A DNA stretch of 64,000 nt. It comes from Solimonas variicoloris DSM 15731 (GTDB lineage Bacteria; Pseudomonadota; Gammaproteobacteria; Nevskiales; Nevskiaceae). Positions within the stretch are counted from its first letter, which is position 1, and every line of letters starts with the position of its first letter. Where the stretch lies: NCBI RefSeq assembly GCF_000382285.1, contig NZ_KB907927.1, positions 248,001-312,000 on the forward strand. Direction: 5' to 3'. Shown piece by piece: positions 31,988 to 42,072 of this stretch. The position numbers and the translations under genes are program-made. The notes under the pieces were generated by a model that searched no databases, was not told the origin of the DNA, and saw only the letters and a list, made by a program, of their open reading frames with translations.

Positions 31988-33796
31988 TCAGTGGAAGTGG
32001 GCGTAAACCCGCTCGGCCAGCGTACGCGACACGCCGTCGACGCGCGCCAGATCGTCGACCGAGGCGCGCTTGAGCTGGGCGAGCCCGCCGAAGGCCTTGA
32101 GCAGCGCGCGGCGCCGCGCTGGGCCGAGACCTTCGATCGCTTCCAGCCCCGAACTGACGCGCGCCTTGTCGCGACGGCCGCGATGGCCGGTGATGGCGAA
32201 GCGATGCGCCTCGTCACGGATGCGCTGGATCAGGTGCAGCGCCGGCGAGTCCGGCGGCAGGGTCAGGCCGTGCTCGCGCTCCGGCAGGAGCAGTTCCTCC
32301 AGGCCCGGCCGCCGCGTCGGCCCCTTGGCGATCGCGACCACGCGCTGGTCGCCGATCTCCAGTTCGTCGAGCGCCTCGAGCGCGGCATTGAGCTGGCCCT
32401 GGCCACCGTCGATGAACAGCACGTCCGGCGCCTGTCCCTCGCCGCTCTTGAGCCGGGCGAAGCGGCGCTGCACGGCCTGCTTGATCGCCGCGTAGTCGTC
32501 GCCGGGCGTGACGCCGTCGATATTGAACTTGCGGTAGGCGCTCTTCAGCGGCCCTTCCTCGTTGAACACCACGCAGGACGCCACCGCCTTCTCGCCCATG
32601 GTGTGCGAGATGTCGAAGCACTCCAGGCGGCGCGGCGCGGCGTCGAGGTCGAGCGCGCGCTGCAGCTCGATCAGGCGCTGATCCATGCTCGCCGCCTCGA
32701 CGAGACGCGTCGACAGGGCCTGCGCGGCGGTGTTCAGCGCCATCTCGAGCAGACGGCGCTTGGTGCCGCGCTGCGGCTGACCGATCGACACCTTGCGCCC
32801 GGCCCGCCGGCCGAGCGCCTCTTCGAGCAGCTCCTGCTCGTCGAGCGCGTGGCTGACGAGGATCTCCGGTGGCGCCGGCTGTTCGAGGTAATGCTGGCTG
32901 ATGAAGCTCTCGAGCAGTTCCGCCGGCGGCGTGTGCGCGGCGTGGCGCGGAAAATGGCTGCGATGGCCGAGGTTGACGCCATCGCGCACGCTCATCACCA
33001 CGACGCAGCTCGACGACGCGTGCTCGGCGACGACGACCAGATCGAGATCATCGGCGCCGCCGCTGATGACGCGGCTCTCGCGCACGCGCTTGAGGGCGGC
33101 GATCTGATCGCGCAGACGCGCCGCCAGCTCGAAATCGAGGCGGTCGGCCGCGTTCTGCATGCCGACCGCGAGCTCGTCGGCCAGTTCGTCGGCCTTGCCT
33201 TCGAGCAGGCGCTCGGCCTTGCGCAGCTCGGCCCCGTAATCGGCCTCGCCGATCAGGCCGACGCAGGGCGCCGAGCAGCGCTTGATCTGATGCTGCAGGC
33301 ACGGCCGGTCGCGGTGCGCGAAGAAGCTGTCGCGGCAAGGCCGCAGCTGGAACAGCTTCTGCAGCGTGTTGAGCGTCTCGCGCACGGCGCTGGCCGACGG
33401 GAACGGGCCGAAGTAGCGCTCGCCCGCCTGCTTGGCGCCACGGTAATAGCTGATCCGCGGATAGCGATGCGCCGAGAAGCGCACATACGGATAGCTCTTG
33501 TCGTCGCGGTACATGACGTTGTACCGCGGCCCGAATTCCTTGATGAGATTGGCTTCGAGCAGCAGCGCCTCGTCCTCGGTGCGCGTGACCGTGACCTCGA
33601 CGCGGCGGATCTGCGACACCATCGACTCGATGCGCGGATTGCCGCTGGCGCGCAGGAAATAGGTACTGACACGCTTCTTGAGATTGCGCGCCTTGCCGAC
33701 GTACAGCAGCTCGTCGCCGGCACCGAACATGCGGTACACGCCGGGCTGCGTCGTCAGCTGCTGGAGGAAACTGCGATGGTCGAAGGTTTCGGACAT
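31988..33796 (-). CDS. uvrC: Excinuclease ABC subunit C
   Basis: A 602-residue nuclease making both incisions in nucleotide excision repair with UvrB. Domains in order: GIY-YIG nuclease (PGVYRMF ... LLYVGKARNLKKRV, residues about 16-90), UVR motif near residue 205-240, the RNase-H-like second nuclease domain with DISHTMGE and VLFIDGGQGQLNAA, and a C-terminal helix-hairpin-helix pair. Length is normal. The start ATG at 33796 has no Shine-Dalgarno sequence; instead a strong hairpin ends 8 bp upstream. The gene order gacA-uvrC-pgsA is conserved in gammaproteobacteria. Confidence 0.97.
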   Translation of the reverse strand: MSETFDHRSFLQQLTTQPGVYRMFGAGDELLYVGKARNLKKRVSTYFLRASGNPRIESMVSQIRRVEVTVTRTEDEALLLEANLIKEFGPRYNVMYRDDKSYPYVRFSAHRYPRISYYRGAKQAGERYFGPFPSASAVRETLNTLQKLFQLRPCRDSFFAHRDRPCLQHQIKRCSAPCVGLIGEADYGAELRKAERLLEGKADELADELAVGMQNAADRLDFELAARLRDQIAALKRVRESRVISGGADDLDLVVVAEHASSSCVVVMSVRDGVNLGHRSHFPRHAAHTPPAELLESFISQHYLEQPAPPEILVSHALDEQELLEEALGRRAGRKVSIGQPQRGTKRRLLEMALNTAAQALSTRLVEAASMDQRLIELQRALDLDAAPRRLECFDISHTMGEKAVASCVVFNEEGPLKSAYRKFNIDGVTPGDDYAAIKQAVQRRFARLKSGEGQAPDVLFIDGGQGQLNAALEALDELEIGDQRVVAIAKGPTRRPGLEELLLPEREHGLTLPPDSPALHLIQRIRDEAHRFAITGHRGRRDKARVSSGLEAIEGLGPARRRALLKAFGGLAQLKRASVDDLARVDGVSRTLAERVYAHFH

Positions 33797-33798
33797 CT

Positions 33799-33826
33799 AA
33801 CGAAAACGGCGCCGCGCGGCGCCGTT
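33799..33826 (-). terminator. Strong hairpin with T-run directly before uvrC
   Basis: A perfect 9-bp stem AACGGCGCC/GGCGCCGTT with loop GCGC (33805-33826) is followed on the minus strand by TTTTCGTT and then the uvrC ATG. It looks like a rho-independent terminator of gacA mRNA, or an attenuator controlling how much uvrC is expressed by read-through. Confidence 0.55.
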
Positions 33827-33932
33827 GCGAGTCGATTCAGGACCTGCACAGATTACACAGATTCCACGGCGCGGCGCATGGAAGACCCGCGCCGCGCGAT
33901 CGGCGCGATCCGCGTCGGCCCGGCCAGCGGCC

Positions 33933-34589
33933 TCAGGCCGACGGCTCGGCCTTGTCCTCCAGCAGGCCATAGCGCATCGCCATGCGCGTCAGCTCGACAT
34001 CGTTGGAGACGTTGAGCTTCTCGAACAGCCGGTAGCGGTAGGTGCTGACGGTCTTCGGCGACAGGTGCAGGCGATCCGAGATCTCCTGCGTCGAATAACC
34101 CTTGGTCACCATCAGCATGACCTGGGTCTCGCGCTGCGAGAGCTGGTCGAACGGCGAGGCGCCACCCGGCCCCTTGACCAGGCTCGCGGCGAGATTGCCG
34201 GCGACGTCGGCCGCCACGTAGTGCCCGCCGCCGTGCACGCGGCGGATCGCCGCGACCACTTCCTCGGCTGCCGAGTCCTTGCTGATGTAGCCGGCGGCGC
34301 CGGCCGCCAGCATGCGGCTCGGATACGGCTCCTCGAGGTGCATCGACACCACGATCACCTTGATCGCGGCATTGCGCTGGATCATGCGCCGGGTCGCTTC
34401 GAGACCGCCGATGCCCGGCATGTTGATATCCATGAGCACCACGTCCGGCGCCTGATTGCGCACCAGCTCGAGGGCCTCCTCGCCGCTGCTTGCCTCGGCG
34501 ATCACCTCCATGTCGGCGGTTTCCTGCAGCACTCGGCGCAGGCCCGCTCGCACCAGACGGTGATCGTCGACCAGCATGATTCGAATCAT
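33933..34589 (-). CDS. gacA: GacA/UvrY-type response regulator
   Basis: A 218-residue two-component regulator with a receiver domain (Asp54 in VVLMDINMPG, Lys in YISKDS) and a NarL-type helix-turn-helix (LSQRETQVMLMV ... LHLSPKTVSTYRYRLFEKL). The TYRYRLFEKLNV segment and the position upstream of uvrC identify it as GacA/UvrY, which normally activates CsrB-type small RNAs controlling the Csr/Rsm system. GGGAGG lies at the right distance from the ATG at 34589 rather than the one at 34592. The partner BarA/GacS kinase is not in the window. Confidence 0.93.
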   Translation of the reverse strand: MIRIMLVDDHRLVRAGLRRVLQETADMEVIAEASSGEEALELVRNQAPDVVLMDINMPGIGGLEATRRMIQRNAAIKVIVVSMHLEEPYPSRMLAAGAAGYISKDSAAEEVVAAIRRVHGGGHYVAADVAGNLAASLVKGPGGASPFDQLSQRETQVMLMVTKGYSTQEISDRLHLSPKTVSTYRYRLFEKLNVSNDVELTRMAMRYGLLEDKAEPSA

Positions 34590-34716
34590 CATTCCCTCCC
34601 AGAATGACACCCATGATAGAACGAATCGGACAACTCTCAACCCGATTGCCGCACAACCGGCGCCGCAAAAATGGAAGGCCCGCCGCGCGGACCCGCACCG
34701 CACCGGCAAGGGCGGC

Positions 34717-35748
34717 CTACTGCACCGGCCAGATGATCTCCACCTCGCGCGCCGCGGCCGCCGTCGATGCCGGATCGCTCAGATAGCGCTCCCAGGCATC
34801 GCCGTGGTCGGCAAGCCCGGCGGCCTGCCTGAAGGCCTGGAGCGCCGCGTAAGACGGGCCGATCCGGTCGTACGGGCCGACCACGCGCTGCCGCAGCGCC
34901 GGGCCGGCGTAGCCCTGCACGAATCGGACCATTTCATCGCTCGCCGCCGCCGCTGCCGCGGCGACCGGCAGCGCCGCATCGAAGCGCCAGTCGCGCGTCG
35001 CTTCATCGAAGTGACGGGTGATCGCCAGCGGCGGACCGACGACCTCGATCTGCTTCGCCGCCAGCGCGGCGCGCAGGCGCGCATAGGCGTCGGCCAGCGC
35101 CGCGCGCCCCGCCTCGTCGCTCGAACGCCGCACTTCGCCCGAGACCAGCGCCAGCGTCTGCGCCGGCACCTCGATCAGCGCGATCGTCGCCAGCGGATCG
35201 GCGCCGACATCGGGCAGCGCTTCGAGCATCGCCCGAATCCGCTGCAGGCCCTGCTCGTAATCGGCGCCCACCCAGTCGTCGAGCTTGAGCGCGAGAAAGC
35301 GGCCAAGCAGGTCGCCGTTGAAGCGGCTGTCGTAGCTCCAGGTGATACGGGCGCCTTCGCCATCCGCGGCGATCGCCAGCGTCGACTCGCTGTCGCTGCC
35401 GAAGCCGCCGAACACCAGCCGGCTGCGGATCTCCCGGTACGGCACCGCCGCGACGATCTCCTGGCTGCCGTGACCGACGCTCGGGTGCTCGCTGCTCCAG
35501 CTGAGTTTGGCGCCGACACCCCAGAGCGGTCCTTCGTCCGCATAGAGCGTCTTCGGATCGAGCCCGGCCCACGGCGACCATTGCCGGAAGCGCTTGAAAC
35601 TGTTCAGCGCCACGTAGGCCGTAGCGGGGCGCGCGCGCACGCTGATCGAACGTTCGAGATGCACGGTATCGGGCAGCGCCAGACCGATCGCGACGACGGC
35701 GATCACGGCAACGAGCGTCGCCAGCACCAGAAACTTGAGCAGCCGCAT
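34717..35748 (-). CDS. SRPBCC-fold protein with GyrI-like effector-binding domain
   Basis: A 343-residue protein. An N-terminal hydrophobic helix (about 3-25) probably anchors it in the inner membrane. Residues about 30-180 are a SRPBCC/polyketide-cyclase-like fold (VHLERSISVRARPATAYVAL, FKRFRQWSPW, then TWSYD) and the rest resembles the GyrI-like small-molecule binding domain (IEVPAQTLALVSGEV, YARLRAAL). This combination recurs in bacteria annotated as polyketide cyclases of unknown ligand. No enzyme residues can be assigned. It is transcribed alone. Confidence 0.75.
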   Translation of the reverse strand: MRLLKFLVLATLVAVIAVVAIGLALPDTVHLERSISVRARPATAYVALNSFKRFRQWSPWAGLDPKTLYADEGPLWGVGAKLSWSSEHPSVGHGSQEIVAAVPYREIRSRLVFGGFGSDSESTLAIAADGEGARITWSYDSRFNGDLLGRFLALKLDDWVGADYEQGLQRIRAMLEALPDVGADPLATIALIEVPAQTLALVSGEVRRSSDEAGRAALADAYARLRAALAAKQIEVVGPPLAITRHFDEATRDWRFDAALPVAAAAAAASDEMVRFVQGYAGPALRQRVVGPYDRIGPSYAALQAFRQAAGLADHGDAWERYLSDPASTAAAAREVEIIWPVQ

Positions 35749-35881
35749 GCATCCCCCTGGCCGCGTCGCCGGCGGCGACGGCGCGCAGATGCTAACACCG
35801 GGACCGCACAGCGCCGTCGATCGTCTGCGTGAGAAATCTCCGCTTCGTACGCTCATGCCGGCGCGTTGCGCCGGAAACGGA

Positions 35882-35906
35882 AAAGGGCCGCGCGAGGCGG
35901 CCCTTT
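35882..35906 (-). terminator. Rho-independent terminator of aceA
   Basis: A 10-bp stem AAAGGGCCGC/GCGGCCCTTT with a 5-nt loop, followed on the minus strand by TTTCCG. It lies 78 bp after the aceA stop. Between it and the SRPBCC start (35749-35881) I see no gene, only the putative promoter region of that gene. Confidence 0.75.
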
Positions 35907-35983
35907 CCGGGTTTCAGCACCAACACTGACTGCGTCGGAGTCTCACACGTTAACCGCGGAATTCCCCGACGCCGCCCGCTTCG

Positions 35984-37291
<1,308 letters not shown>

Positions 37292-37404
37292 TTGCAACAT
37301 TCCTCACGGGGTGAAAGAAACGGGTTCCGTAAGCCCTGTACGGACTCCCGACGGAGGTTTCAGTCACGGCGTCGGTGAGCGCGGCGGACCTATTGGGGGC
37401 CGCG

Positions 37405-37410
37405 ATTATA
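37405..37410 (-). promoter_or_regulatory. -10 element of the aceA promoter
   Basis: TATAAT on the minus strand, predicting a start near 37398 and a leader of about 107 nt. No good -35 is seen at 16-18 bp, so an activator may be required. The leader contains two small hairpins (TCCGTA/TACGGA at 37326-37344 and CTCC/GGAG at 37345-37356). Confidence 0.5.
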
Positions 37411-37449
37411 GCGATCAGGTTTTGCCATTGCATATCCGCCGGATCAGCA

Positions 37450-37809
37450 TCACGGTGTCTGTCCGGCCACTGCATTTCCCACCGTCGCCGCGTCGAGACG
37501 CTCGCGCTCGAGCGCCTGCAGTTCTTCCGGGCTCAGGCGGCCGTCGCCGTCGCGGTCGATCTCGTCGAAGCGCCGCAGCAGCACGCGCGGCAGGTCGGAG
37601 CCGGCCAGCTCCTCGCGCGACAGACCCCGATCGCCGTCGCGGTCGGCGGCACGGAACTGCGCCTCGCGCTTGCGGGCCAGCTGTTCGCGCCGCGCTTCCA
37701 GCGCCTGGCGGCGCGCGGCGTCGGCGCCGGGTGGATCGCCCGCCTGCGACGGGTCGCACGCCAGCGCGGCGGCGAGAACTGGCAAAATGAAGCACAGACG
37801 TCGGCGCAT
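37450..37809 (-). CDS. Exported EF-hand calcium-binding protein
   Basis: A 119-residue protein with a signal peptide (RRRLCFILPVLAAALACDPSQAG, possible lipobox around Cys18) and two canonical EF-hand loops, D56-x-D-x-D-R-G-L-S-x-x-E67 and D85-x-D-x-D-G-R-L-S-x-x-E96. It should bind calcium in the periplasm. No catalytic domain. It is divergent from the ABC transporter gene by 40 bp. A functional link to that cassette is not indicated by its sequence. Confidence 0.85.
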   Translation of the reverse strand: MRRRLCFILPVLAAALACDPSQAGDPPGADAARRQALEARREQLARKREAQFRAADRDGDRGLSREELAGSDLPRVLLRRFDEIDRDGDGRLSPEELQALERERLDAATVGNAVAGQTP

Positions 37810-37849
37810 CGTGATAGACCGGCGAACGAGAACGAACCTGAATTGTCCG

Positions 37850-38638
37850 ATGCCGCCCGCCGCGCCGCCAGCGCCGCCGGCGGTCTGTCGCCCGGACCCC
37901 AGCACTGAACCTTCGAACGTGATCCACGCCCGTGGCCTGACCAAGCTGTACCGCGGCGCTGAACAGCCGGCGCTGGCCGGCATCGACTTCGACGTCGCCG
38001 CCGGCAGCGTGTTCGGCCTGCTCGGCCCGAACGGCGCCGGCAAGACCACACTGATGTCGCTGCTGACCGGCATCCTGCGCGCCGATGCCGGACGGCTGAC
38101 GGTGGCCGGCGCCGAGCTGCCGGCACAGATCGACGCGCTGCGCCCCCTGCTCGGCTTCGCGCCGCAGGAGCTGGCGTTCTATCCGGCACTGAGCGTCGAC
38201 GAGAACCTGCGCCTGTTCGCCAAGCTGACGCCCGGCGCCGACGCCGCCAGCCGCGCGGCGGCGATCGCCACCGCCGATCTCGGCGCGCACCTGCAACGGC
38301 GCGCCGAGACGCTGTCGGGCGGCCTGAAGCGACGCCTGAATTTCGCGATCGCCCTGCTCGGCCGGCCACGGCTGTTGCTGCTCGACGAACCGACCGCCGG
38401 CGTCGACCCGCAGTCGCGCAACTTTCTGCTCGAACGCGTCGCCGCGCTGCGCGCCAGCGGCGTGACGGTCCTCTACAGTTCGCATTACCTGGAAGAGATC
38501 GAGCGCATCTGCGACGCCGCGCTGCTGCTCGATCGCGGTCGCGTCGTCATGCACGGCGACATCGGCACGCTGCGCGGCGCGCATGCGCGCATCGAGGATG
38601 CCTTCCTGCAACTCACCGAACGGACGCTGCGCGACTGA
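37850..38638 (+). CDS. ABC transporter ATP-binding protein (ABC-2 type exporter)
   Basis: A 262-residue ATPase with Walker A GPNGAGKTT, Q-loop, signature LSGGLKRR, Walker B LLLLDEPTAGVDP and H-switch. The arrangement and the following permease make it an ABC-2 exporter of the drug/lipid/polysaccharide type. The proline-rich first 24 residues are not conserved, and a GTG at 37919 (VIHARGLTKLY) is an alternative start. It is the first gene of a five-gene operon with ACP and ketosynthases, so its cargo is probably the product of this pathway. Confidence 0.93.
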   Translation: MPPAAPPAPPAVCRPDPSTEPSNVIHARGLTKLYRGAEQPALAGIDFDVAAGSVFGLLGPNGAGKTTLMSLLTGILRADAGRLTVAGAELPAQIDALRPLLGFAPQELAFYPALSVDENLRLFAKLTPGADAASRAAAIATADLGAHLQRRAETLSGGLKRRLNFAIALLGRPRLLLLDEPTAGVDPQSRNFLLERVAALRASGVTVLYSSHYLEEIERICDAALLLDRGRVVMHGDIGTLRGAHARIEDAFLQLTERTLRD

Positions 38639-38640
38639 CG

Positions 38641-39840
38641 ATGAACGCCCTGCTCGCCCTGTCGCTGAAGGAACTGCGCCTGCTGGCGCGCGACTGGCAC
38701 GGCCTCGCCGTGCTGTTCGCGGTGCCGGTCCTGTTCATCCTGCTGCTGTCGCTGGCGCTGCGCGATGCCTTCGATCCGGTCGCCAGCGCGCATCTGCGTC
38801 TGCAACTCGTCGACCAGGATCACGGCGCGCTGGCCCGCCAGTTCGCCGCCGAGCTGAAGGCGCTGCCCGGCGTCGAGTTCGACGCCCAGGCCCCGGTGCG
38901 CATCACCGTGCTGCCCGGCTTCTCCGAGCTGCTGGCGACGCGCGCCGACCTCGCCGCCGAACTGCTCGCCGGCCAGACCGAGCCGGCCTTGCTGCAGATC
39001 GACTACGCCGCCAGCACGCTGCCGCAGACGCGCGGACTCGCCGCCCTGAACGTGCGCGGGGCGCTGCTGCAGGTGCAGAGCGACTACCTGTTCCGCGAGG
39101 TGCTCGGCTACTCCGATGCGCGCCGCGCCGAGCTGCGCTATCTCGGCGATCCGCGGCGGCTGCCGATCACCGAGGCCTTCCGCGACGGCGCCGGCCGCAC
39201 GGTCGCGGCGCCGACCGCCGTGCAGCAGAACGTGCCGGGCTGGCTGATCTTCGCGATGTTCTTCGCGGTCATTCCGCTCGCCACCAGCTTCGTCGTCGAG
39301 CGCAGCCAGGGCAGCCTGCTGCGCCTGCGCGTGCTCGGCGTGCCGGCCGGCACCCTGCTGCTGTCCAAGGCACTGCCGTATTACTTCGTCAATCTGCTGC
39401 AGATGCTGGTGATGCTGGCCGTCGGCATCTGGCTGGTGCCGGCGCTCGGCGGCGATCGTCTCGACCCCGGCCACAGCGCGCTCGGTCTGTGGCTGCTCGG
39501 CAGCGCCACCAGCCTCGCCGCGATCGGCCTGGCGCTGTGCGTCGCGGTCGCCGTGCGCACGACCCTGCAGGCGACCATCGCCGGCGGCGCGATCAGCCTG
39601 CTGCTCGCCGCGCTCGGCGGCGTGATGGTGCCCAAGCTGGTGATGCCGCCGGCGATGCAGAGCCTGACCCAGCTGTCGCCGATGGCCTGGAGCCTCGACG
39701 GCTTCTCGCGCCTGCTCGTCGCCGGCGGCGGCGTACCTGACATCCTGCCGGCTGGCGGCGCACTGCTGGCCTTCGCCGCGGTGACGCTCGCGCTCGCCGC
39801 GCTGCTCTACCACCACACTGTGCAATCCCACCCCGGTTGA
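38641..39840 (+). CDS. ABC-2 type permease
   Basis: A 399-residue membrane protein: one N-terminal helix (about 23-43), a large extracytoplasmic domain of about 170 residues, then five helices clustered at the C-terminus. This is the DrrB/YhhJ-type ABC-2 permease layout. It starts 2 bp after the ATPase stop and ends 4 bp before the ACP gene. Conserved segments SLKELRLLARDW and MFFAVIPLATSFVVERSQGSLLRLRV are typical of the family. Export of a lipid-like product is inferred from the neighbours. Confidence 0.9.
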   Translation: MNALLALSLKELRLLARDWHGLAVLFAVPVLFILLLSLALRDAFDPVASAHLRLQLVDQDHGALARQFAAELKALPGVEFDAQAPVRITVLPGFSELLATRADLAAELLAGQTEPALLQIDYAASTLPQTRGLAALNVRGALLQVQSDYLFREVLGYSDARRAELRYLGDPRRLPITEAFRDGAGRTVAAPTAVQQNVPGWLIFAMFFAVIPLATSFVVERSQGSLLRLRVLGVPAGTLLLSKALPYYFVNLLQMLVMLAVGIWLVPALGGDRLDPGHSALGLWLLGSATSLAAIGLALCVAVAVRTTLQATIAGGAISLLLAALGGVMVPKLVMPPAMQSLTQLSPMAWSLDGFSRLLVAGGGVPDILPAGGALLAFAAVTLALAALLYHHTVQSHPG

Positions 39841-39844
39841 TCCC

Positions 39845-40111
39845 ATGAAAGGCTCGCAAGACGCGGCGCTGAAGCTGCGCCTCAAGCAACTGATCGTTCG
39901 CGAAACGGACAAGGCTGTCGATCCGGCGACGGTGCCCGACGACCAGCCGCTGTTCGGGCCGAAGTCGGCGCTGGAACTCGATTCGGTCGACGGCCTGCAG
40001 ATCTCGATGGCGCTGCAAATCGAGTTCGGCCTGCGCGTCGAGGACCCCAAGCAGATGCGCCGCCTGCTCGCCGACGTCAACACGCTCGCCGACCACCTGC
40101 AGCCGCAATGA
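39845..40111 (+). CDS. Acyl carrier protein
   Basis: An 88-residue carrier protein. The phosphopantetheine site is Ser47 in ALELDSVDGLQ, followed by the usual amphipathic helix. The sequence is more basic at the N-terminus than fatty-acid ACP, indicating a dedicated carrier. Its stop overlaps the ketosynthase start by 4 bp (ATGA), so the two are made together and very likely work together. Confidence 0.9.
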   Translation: MKGSQDAALKLRLKQLIVRETDKAVDPATVPDDQPLFGPKSALELDSVDGLQISMALQIEFGLRVEDPKQMRRLLADVNTLADHLQPQ

Positions 40112-41223
40112 CGCGCGCCGTCTATCTGCGCGGCGCGCAGGCGCACTGCGCCGCCGGCGTCGACGCCGGGGCGATCGCCGCGACCTGCCGCGCCGCCACG
40201 CCGGCGCCGGCCGACGTGCGCTTCCGCAGTCTCGGCAACGAGATCGTGCTGCCGTACTTCCGCGCCGCCGGCGTCGAAGCGGCGACGCCCGCTCTCGCCG
40301 CGCGGGCGCTCGGCGACGCCGATCGGGGCACGCCGCGCCTCGGTCTCTACTTCGGCAGTTCCTCGGCCGGCATCGCCGCGCACGAACGCGCCTACGTCGA
40401 GGCGCGCGCCGCCGGCCGCGACGATTTTCCGATCCACTCGCCCGACCAGAGCCGCAGCGCGCGCCGCCTGCACGACACGCTCGGCCTGCGCGGGCCGTAC
40501 TACACCCTGAGCACCGCCTGCTCGAGCGCCGCCAACGCCCTGCTCTACGCCAGCTTCGCGCTGCGCGACGGGGTACTCGACGAAGCGCTCGCGGTCGGCG
40601 TCGAGGAAGAGAATCAGGTTTCGCAACAGGGCTTCTTCAGCATGATGCTGGCGACGCGCACGCGCAGCCGGCCGTTCGACGCGCGCCGCGACGGCATCGT
40701 GCTCGGCGAATGCGCGGCGGCGCTGCACCTGTCGGCGACGCGCGGCGCGGCGCGCTGGCAGCTGCTCGGCGGCGCCAGCCTCTGCGACGTCTCGCACCCG
40801 ACCAATCCGTCGCCGCAGCGCATCGCCGACACCATCGTCGCGGCGCTGGCCGACGCCGGCGTCGCGCCGCGCGAGGTCGCCGCGATCAAGGCGCACGGCA
40901 CCGGCACGCGCGCCAACGACCTTGCCGAAGCGCTCGGCCTGCGCCAGGTGTTCGGCGACACGGTGCCGCCATTCACCTCGCTCAAGCCGGTGTTCGGCCA
41001 CACGCTCGGCGCCTGCGGCGCGCTCGAGACCGCCGCCTTCGTCGCCTGTCTCGAACGCGGTTTCGTGCCGGCGACGGCCGGCTTCGAGGAAGAGGACGAC
41101 GAGCTCGGCATCGCGCCGCTGCGCGCGCCGGCGCCCTGGCGCGGCGGCATCGTCCTACTCAACTATTTCGGCTTCGGCGGCAACAACTGCTCGCTGCTGC
41201 TGCGGGAACTGCCGCCATGCTGA
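40108..41223 (+). CDS. Beta-ketoacyl-ACP synthase (FabF-like)
   Basis: A 371-residue condensing enzyme with the complete catalytic triad Cys138 (STACSSAANA), His263 (KAHGTGT) and His298 (KPVFGHTLGACG). It should extend an ACP-bound acyl chain by decarboxylative condensation. It is shorter than FabF (about 410 residues), with a reduced N-terminal part. It overlaps the ACP gene upstream and the next ketosynthase-like gene downstream, so the two may form a heterodimer like ketosynthase/chain-length-factor pairs. Confidence 0.9.
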   Translation: MTRAVYLRGAQAHCAAGVDAGAIAATCRAATPAPADVRFRSLGNEIVLPYFRAAGVEAATPALAARALGDADRGTPRLGLYFGSSSAGIAAHERAYVEARAAGRDDFPIHSPDQSRSARRLHDTLGLRGPYYTLSTACSSAANALLYASFALRDGVLDEALAVGVEEENQVSQQGFFSMMLATRTRSRPFDARRDGIVLGECAAALHLSATRGAARWQLLGGASLCDVSHPTNPSPQRIADTIVAALADAGVAPREVAAIKAHGTGTRANDLAEALGLRQVFGDTVPPFTSLKPVFGHTLGACGALETAAFVACLERGFVPATAGFEEEDDELGIAPLRAPAPWRGGIVLLNYFGFGGNNCSLLLRELPPC

Positions 41224-42065
41224 ATATCGCCGGTTTCGGACGCCATGTCGGCGCACTCGGCGCCGCGCCGGAGGACTTGCGCGCGCAGCTGCTGGCGCTC
41301 GGCGTCAGCGTGCGCCGCGTCAACCGCTTCATCGAGCTGGCCCTGCTCGGTGCGCTGCGCTGCCGCGCCAACGGTGGCGACATCGGTGCCGACGCGGCCC
41401 TGTACGCGGCGGCCGAGACGCCGATGCTCAACGACTGCGTCAAGGCGCTGCGCTCGACGATCGCCGAGCAGCGTCCGCCGACGCCGTTCGAGTTCATGAA
41501 CATCTCCGGCAACATGGCCGGCTTCTACATCGCCCAGCAACTCGGCATCGGTGGCCCGCAGCTCGCCGTCGCGCGCCGCCACGGCGGCCTCGAAGCCGGT
41601 TTCGAACTGCTCGGCATCAGCCATCGCAGTCACCGCCGCGCGCTGCTCGGCTGTGTCGACGAGGGCGTCTGGCCACTCGACGAGCAACGCGAACGCCTCG
41701 GCCTCGCGGCCGACGCGACGCTGTACGAGAGCAGCCACTGGTTCCACATCGACGCCGATTGCGCGACGCCGCTCGCCCGCGTCGCGGCGCTGCTGCCGCA
41801 GGCCGAGTACGGCGCGATCGAGACCGAGCTGCGCGCACTGCCCGGCGGCACGCGCATCGCCCTGCATCCGCGGCTGGAGCGCGACGCGCCGCCGCTGCCG
41901 GCGACGCTCGAGCGGCTGCCCGGCCACGACCTGCGCGGCCAGGGCGCCTGCGCCGAAGCGCTGTACCGCTATCTGGACAGCGGCGCGGCGGGGCCGTGGT
42001 GCCACCTGAGCCGCGGCGAGGACGGCCTGTGGTCTCTGCTGCGCGCGCAGCCGGGCGCGAGCTGA
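41217..42065 (+). CDS. Ketosynthase-like protein lacking the catalytic cysteine
   Basis: A 282-residue protein. Residues about 88-150 follow the pattern of ketosynthase N-terminal domains (FEFMNISGNMAGFYIAQQLG, then GPQLAVARRHGG, then RALLGCVDEG), but where active enzymes have T-A-C-x-x-G it has A-R-R-H-G-G at 119-124, so the nucleophile is missing. The C-terminal half is too short for a full second thiolase domain and the HGTGT motif is absent. It overlaps the active ketosynthase by 7 bp. By analogy it could be a chain-length-factor-like partner; this is inference from a motif-level alignment done by eye. Confidence 0.7.
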   Translation: MLNIAGFGRHVGALGAAPEDLRAQLLALGVSVRRVNRFIELALLGALRCRANGGDIGADAALYAAAETPMLNDCVKALRSTIAEQRPPTPFEFMNISGNMAGFYIAQQLGIGGPQLAVARRHGGLEAGFELLGISHRSHRRALLGCVDEGVWPLDEQRERLGLAADATLYESSHWFHIDADCATPLARVAALLPQAEYGAIETELRALPGGTRIALHPRLERDAPPLPATLERLPGHDLRGQGACAEALYRYLDSGAAGPWCHLSRGEDGLWSLLRAQPGAS

Positions 42066-42072
42066 GCGCCCG

